A stretch of DNA of 64,000 nucleotides from Bacteroidales bacterium (GTDB lineage Bacteria; Bacteroidota; Bacteroidia; Bacteroidales; Marinilabiliaceae): the NCBI GenBank assembly GCA_017960905.1, contig JAGCYH010000002.1:25363-89362 (forward strand), read 5' to 3'. This document shows, in pieces, positions 61,579-64,000 of this stretch; positions within the stretch are counted from its first letter, which is position 1; the number at the start of each line of letters is the position of its first letter. Position numbers and translations under genes: made by a program. Below the pieces are notes generated by a model, which did not search any database, was not told the DNA's origin, and saw nothing but the letters and a program-made list of their open reading frames with translations.

Positions 61579-63843
61579 TTATTCTGCTGGTGGCTCTGGT
61601 GTTACTGCTGCATCGGTTGTCGTTTCAACTGCCGATTCATCAACAACGCTGAAGTTCGAGAAAAAGTCATCGATGACCGAGCCTTTATAAGGCAATCCCC
61701 AGTGCGACAGACGGTTGGTGAAGAACAGTATAGCAAATATGATAATGAGCAGAATGAGTGCGTAAAGCACGAAGCGCCATTTCGATTTCTTCTTTGCGAA
61801 TGGATCCGCCACTTTAAGTGTCGGGAATTTCGCAATGCTTGTGAGCGTTGCGCCGAACAAGATGTTGATGTACGTCTGCGCGTTGACAGCCCAGCCGTTG
61901 GCGTTGAGGACGGGCGAGAGGTTGCGCTTGCGCAGCTTGAGCCAAGCAAGGAACATCGACGGACCCGAAATGATAAGCATAAAGCCGATTACGGCCAAGA
62001 TCATTCCCCACCATTTGAGGCTGAAGAAACCCTCGCACACGCTTGCTAAGAAGCCGCCAATGGCGCCTATTGCCAATCCTATTGCCGCAAAGATGCCGCA
62101 GAACTTGGCGATGTCGAACGCCTGTTTCTTGTCTTTCAGAAGCGGGTCTTTGGCTGCGGCGGGTGCTTCGGCTATGTTTGTGCCTGTTTCGCCTATTGTT
62201 GAGGTGGCTTGCTCTGTCACTTTGTTGTCTTTGCTTTCGGCGAATTTCTTAACCTGATCGCTTATGAATCTGCCGAATTTCTTGTAGGGCGACCAGAAAG
62301 CCTGACGTATACTTATCGGATTATCAACGATTTTCGTCACTGTAGCGTCCCAGTCGAGACCGTTACGGTCGTAGAAGATGGCGTTTTTGCCAACCATTAT
62401 GTTGTCCACGTCGCCATCGGTGATGGCGGCGGCTATGGTCATCGTCTCGTTTTTCACTTTCGAAGTGCAGTCGCAATAGACGAGGTAAATGCCGCTGAGG
62501 TTCGACATGGCATTGTGTTTCGGCATGTCCGAAACCTTGATACAAAGGTCGCAGCAGCGCTGGTCGATGTAGAGCGAACCGGCTTGGAATACGGCTTTGC
62601 GGTCTTCTTTGCGCGAGTAGAAGTCGGAGAATGTAACGAAGTTTTGCAAAAAACTGAACATATCACGGTAGAGGTGCATAAGTTTGTCAACCGACTCTAT
62701 TTCAGCGGCTTCAGTCTCAAGTTTGAGGTCTTCCTGTATCAATTCGAGCAAAGCGTCTTTGTTTTCGGCGGTTATGGCTTTGATATTGTCGTCGCCAATT
62801 GATTCAACCGCAACGCCGGCTTTTGCCGCTTTCCAAGCCTCGTATGGAGCGAATTTTGCCACAATGCCGAGCCATTCGCCCTCGGTGATAGATTTCTTCT
62901 TCGCAAAATCGACATCGAAAACAAGTGCTTTCAGCTTGCTGAAAGCAGCCTGCCATGCCGGATTGACGCTGCCGTCGAGTGGCAGTTCGCATTTCTCATC
63001 TATTTTAGCCAACGGATAGTTGGCTATTTCATCGATATAAGTGGCTAAATTCTTGTCGCTTATGGTGTTGAGACGTTCCACCGAAAGTTCGAGCGCGTCA
63101 TGTGTGCTTTTGTTGAAAGCCACCATTTTGCAACGTACGAAGTAGTCGGCAACCTTGTCTTTCAATGCCATAACGGTGTTGTAGGCTGCCTCTGTGTTGT
63201 CGCAGTACGGCAGTACGGCGTCTTTGTTGTTGTCGGCATCGGCAAGCCATGCCGAGTAGTCGGCGCAATTGGCGAAAAATGCCTCAATTTGTTCGGCATT
63301 TACGCCTGCATTGCCACTTCTGTCAGTCGACGAACCGATAGTCTCGATACACCAGCGTATTATCTGTTTCAGCTTCTCGTCGTCGGTGCTGTCTTCGGTA
63401 ATGATGCCGTCGCCGTTGAATTTTGTTTTGGCGAAAATTGCTGTGTTGTCCGACGTGTCGTCTATTGAAATGGAATCTTTCTCAAGTCCGAGATTCGACA
63501 GAATCTGACGCGCCGATTTGTATATAATTTTTCCCTCGTCGGTCGTTTGGTTTATTGCCGAGAGCTTCAGAACCGACTCTTTGCGTGTTAAATCGTTCAG
63601 GTCGTTGAGAACTTTTTTGAGCCATTCGATAGCGTCAACTACTTCATTTACACGTATTTTGCCATCGTTGTCCAAGTCCATGAGCGTAAGAGTGCGCTCG
63701 TCGAGTTCGAGCCCTTTTACCGGACAGCTAAGCACCGACCACATCTTCTGGTCGAGTTCTGCCAGGTGGGCTATATCTTCACCGGTCTCAATATTGACGC
63801 GCGTTACGCCGCCAATTCTTGAAAATTTCCATTTGTATGCCAT
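61579..63843 (-). CDS. EF-hand-containing membrane protein, hypothetical
   Basis: 754 residues. One canonical EF-hand loop DLDNDGKIRVNE (Asp56, Asp58, Asp60, Glu67) and two degenerate ones (KFNGDGIITED, DADNNKD). A long helical soluble part follows (to ~590). The C-terminus has three or four membrane segments (FAAIGLAIGAIGGFLASV; MILAVIGFMLIISGPSM; VLYALILLIIIFAILFF) and an acidic Thr/Pro tail. No known enzyme domain. The calcium-binding motif and tail anchor suggest a Ca-responsive envelope protein; this is inference. Its promoter is part of the large palindrome at the window end. Confidence 0.75.
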   Translation of the reverse strand: MAYKWKFSRIGGVTRVNIETGEDIAHLAELDQKMWSVLSCPVKGLELDERTLTLMDLDNDGKIRVNEVVDAIEWLKKVLNDLNDLTRKESVLKLSAINQTTDEGKIIYKSARQILSNLGLEKDSISIDDTSDNTAIFAKTKFNGDGIITEDSTDDEKLKQIIRWCIETIGSSTDRSGNAGVNAEQIEAFFANCADYSAWLADADNNKDAVLPYCDNTEAAYNTVMALKDKVADYFVRCKMVAFNKSTHDALELSVERLNTISDKNLATYIDEIANYPLAKIDEKCELPLDGSVNPAWQAAFSKLKALVFDVDFAKKKSITEGEWLGIVAKFAPYEAWKAAKAGVAVESIGDDNIKAITAENKDALLELIQEDLKLETEAAEIESVDKLMHLYRDMFSFLQNFVTFSDFYSRKEDRKAVFQAGSLYIDQRCCDLCIKVSDMPKHNAMSNLSGIYLVYCDCTSKVKNETMTIAAAITDGDVDNIMVGKNAIFYDRNGLDWDATVTKIVDNPISIRQAFWSPYKKFGRFISDQVKKFAESKDNKVTEQATSTIGETGTNIAEAPAAAKDPLLKDKKQAFDIAKFCGIFAAIGLAIGAIGGFLASVCEGFFSLKWWGMILAVIGFMLIISGPSMFLAWLKLRKRNLSPVLNANGWAVNAQTYINILFGATLTSIAKFPTLKVADPFAKKKSKWRFVLYALILLIIIFAILFFTNRLSHWGLPYKGSVIDDFFSNFSVVDESAVETTTDAAVTPEPPAE

Positions 63844-63858
63844 GATATTTTAGAGTTT

Positions 63859-64000
63859 TTGATTGTCAAAAATACAAAAAAGATGTTTTGTGTGTCAAAG
63901 TTTTTAATAAAAAACGCCAGCAAGAAATTAATTTCTTGCTGGCGTTTTTTATTAAAAACTTTGACACACAAAACATCTTTTTTGTATTTTTGACAATCAA
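63859..64000. repeat. Perfect inverted repeat, at least 71 bp per arm, reaching the window end
   Basis: The sequence from 63859 to 63929 is the exact reverse complement of 63930 to 64000 with no mismatch and no spacer. The inner part (AACGCCAGCAAGAAATT and its mirror, with T6 after it) looks like a terminator-type hairpin; the outer part is the promoter of the EF-hand gene. The right edge is set by the window, so the true length is unknown. Confidence 0.95.
63867..63899 (-). promoter_or_regulatory. Promoter of the EF-hand gene
   Basis: On the - strand: TTTG (complement of 63896-63899), 21-nt spacer, TATTTTTG (complement of 63867-63874), then the ATG 24 nt downstream. A mirror copy faces right at 63960-63992 because the region is a palindrome. 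Confidence 0.75.

Noticed and set aside
1..64000. Prophage, IS element, tRNA or rRNA genes
   Set aside because: No transposase, integrase, phage structural gene, or recognisable tRNA/rRNA sequence seen by eye; small RNA genes could have been missed.

Overview
The window looks like a chromosomal segment of a Bacteroidales bacterium (phylum Bacteroidota). The evidence is the repeated promoter signature TTTG / 19-21 nt / TAnnTTTG, lineage-typical proteins (DUF4270, NVEALA peptide, 6-bladed propeller lipoprotein, LytTR two-component pair, type III glutamine synthetase, DapL, Omp85-type surface antigen, a C-terminal sorting-like tail), A-rich start contexts and mid-range GC. I cannot name a genus. 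No rRNA, tRNA, CRISPR array, IS transposase or prophage was seen.

Layout: 1-2.3 kb holds the end of a DUF4270 protein and an outer-membrane barrel protein. 2.6-5.6 kb holds a run of small membrane proteins, three of them tandem paralogues with a Cys-rich head. 5.6-7.6 kb holds an MtaD-type deaminase and a RelE/ParE-like toxin-antitoxin pair, both bordered by heptamer and palindromic repeats. 7.65-31.1 kb is a nitrogen-assimilation block, all on the + strand: gltB-gltD-dapL-purF-like-pyrG-carA-carB-dapF, then glnK-amtB-porin-asnB-glnN. 31.2-33.4 kb (- strand) is an NVEALA peptide / propeller lipoprotein / thioredoxin-DUF1573 cluster. 34-43.6 kb (- strand) is an alpha-2-macroglobulin / TPR protein / PIF1-like helicase operon. 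43.8-45.5 kb is an ATPase-nuclease gene bracketed by two arrays of a 52-bp-period palindrome. 45.7-50.2 kb (- strand) holds a secreted protein, a membrane protein, an M23-like peptidase and a MurU-like nucleotidyltransferase. 50.4-59.6 kb (+ strand) holds DUF1848, a leucine-rich repeat protein, a kelch lipoprotein, a LytS/LytTR pair, an MltD-like transglycosylase and OM proteins. 59.6-63.8 kb (- strand) holds Fic, TrmO and an EF-hand membrane protein. The window ends in a perfect inverted repeat of at least 142 bp.

The most striking content is regulatory. Upstream of both gltB and glnK-amtB lies the same module: a shared ~25-bp upstream element exactly 27 bp before the -33 box, a Bacteroidales promoter, and then TWO consecutive attenuator-like units. 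Each unit is a short ORF packed with Asn (and Gln) codons, an internal hairpin enclosing those codons, a conserved CCAG(C/T)C segment near the ORF end that is complementary to GGCTGG, and an intrinsic terminator whose 5' arm is that GGCTGG. This fits tandem leader-peptide attenuation that senses Asn/Gln supply and controls GS-GOGAT, ammonium uptake and a string of glutamine-amidotransferase genes. The sequence elements are directly visible; the mechanism is inference.
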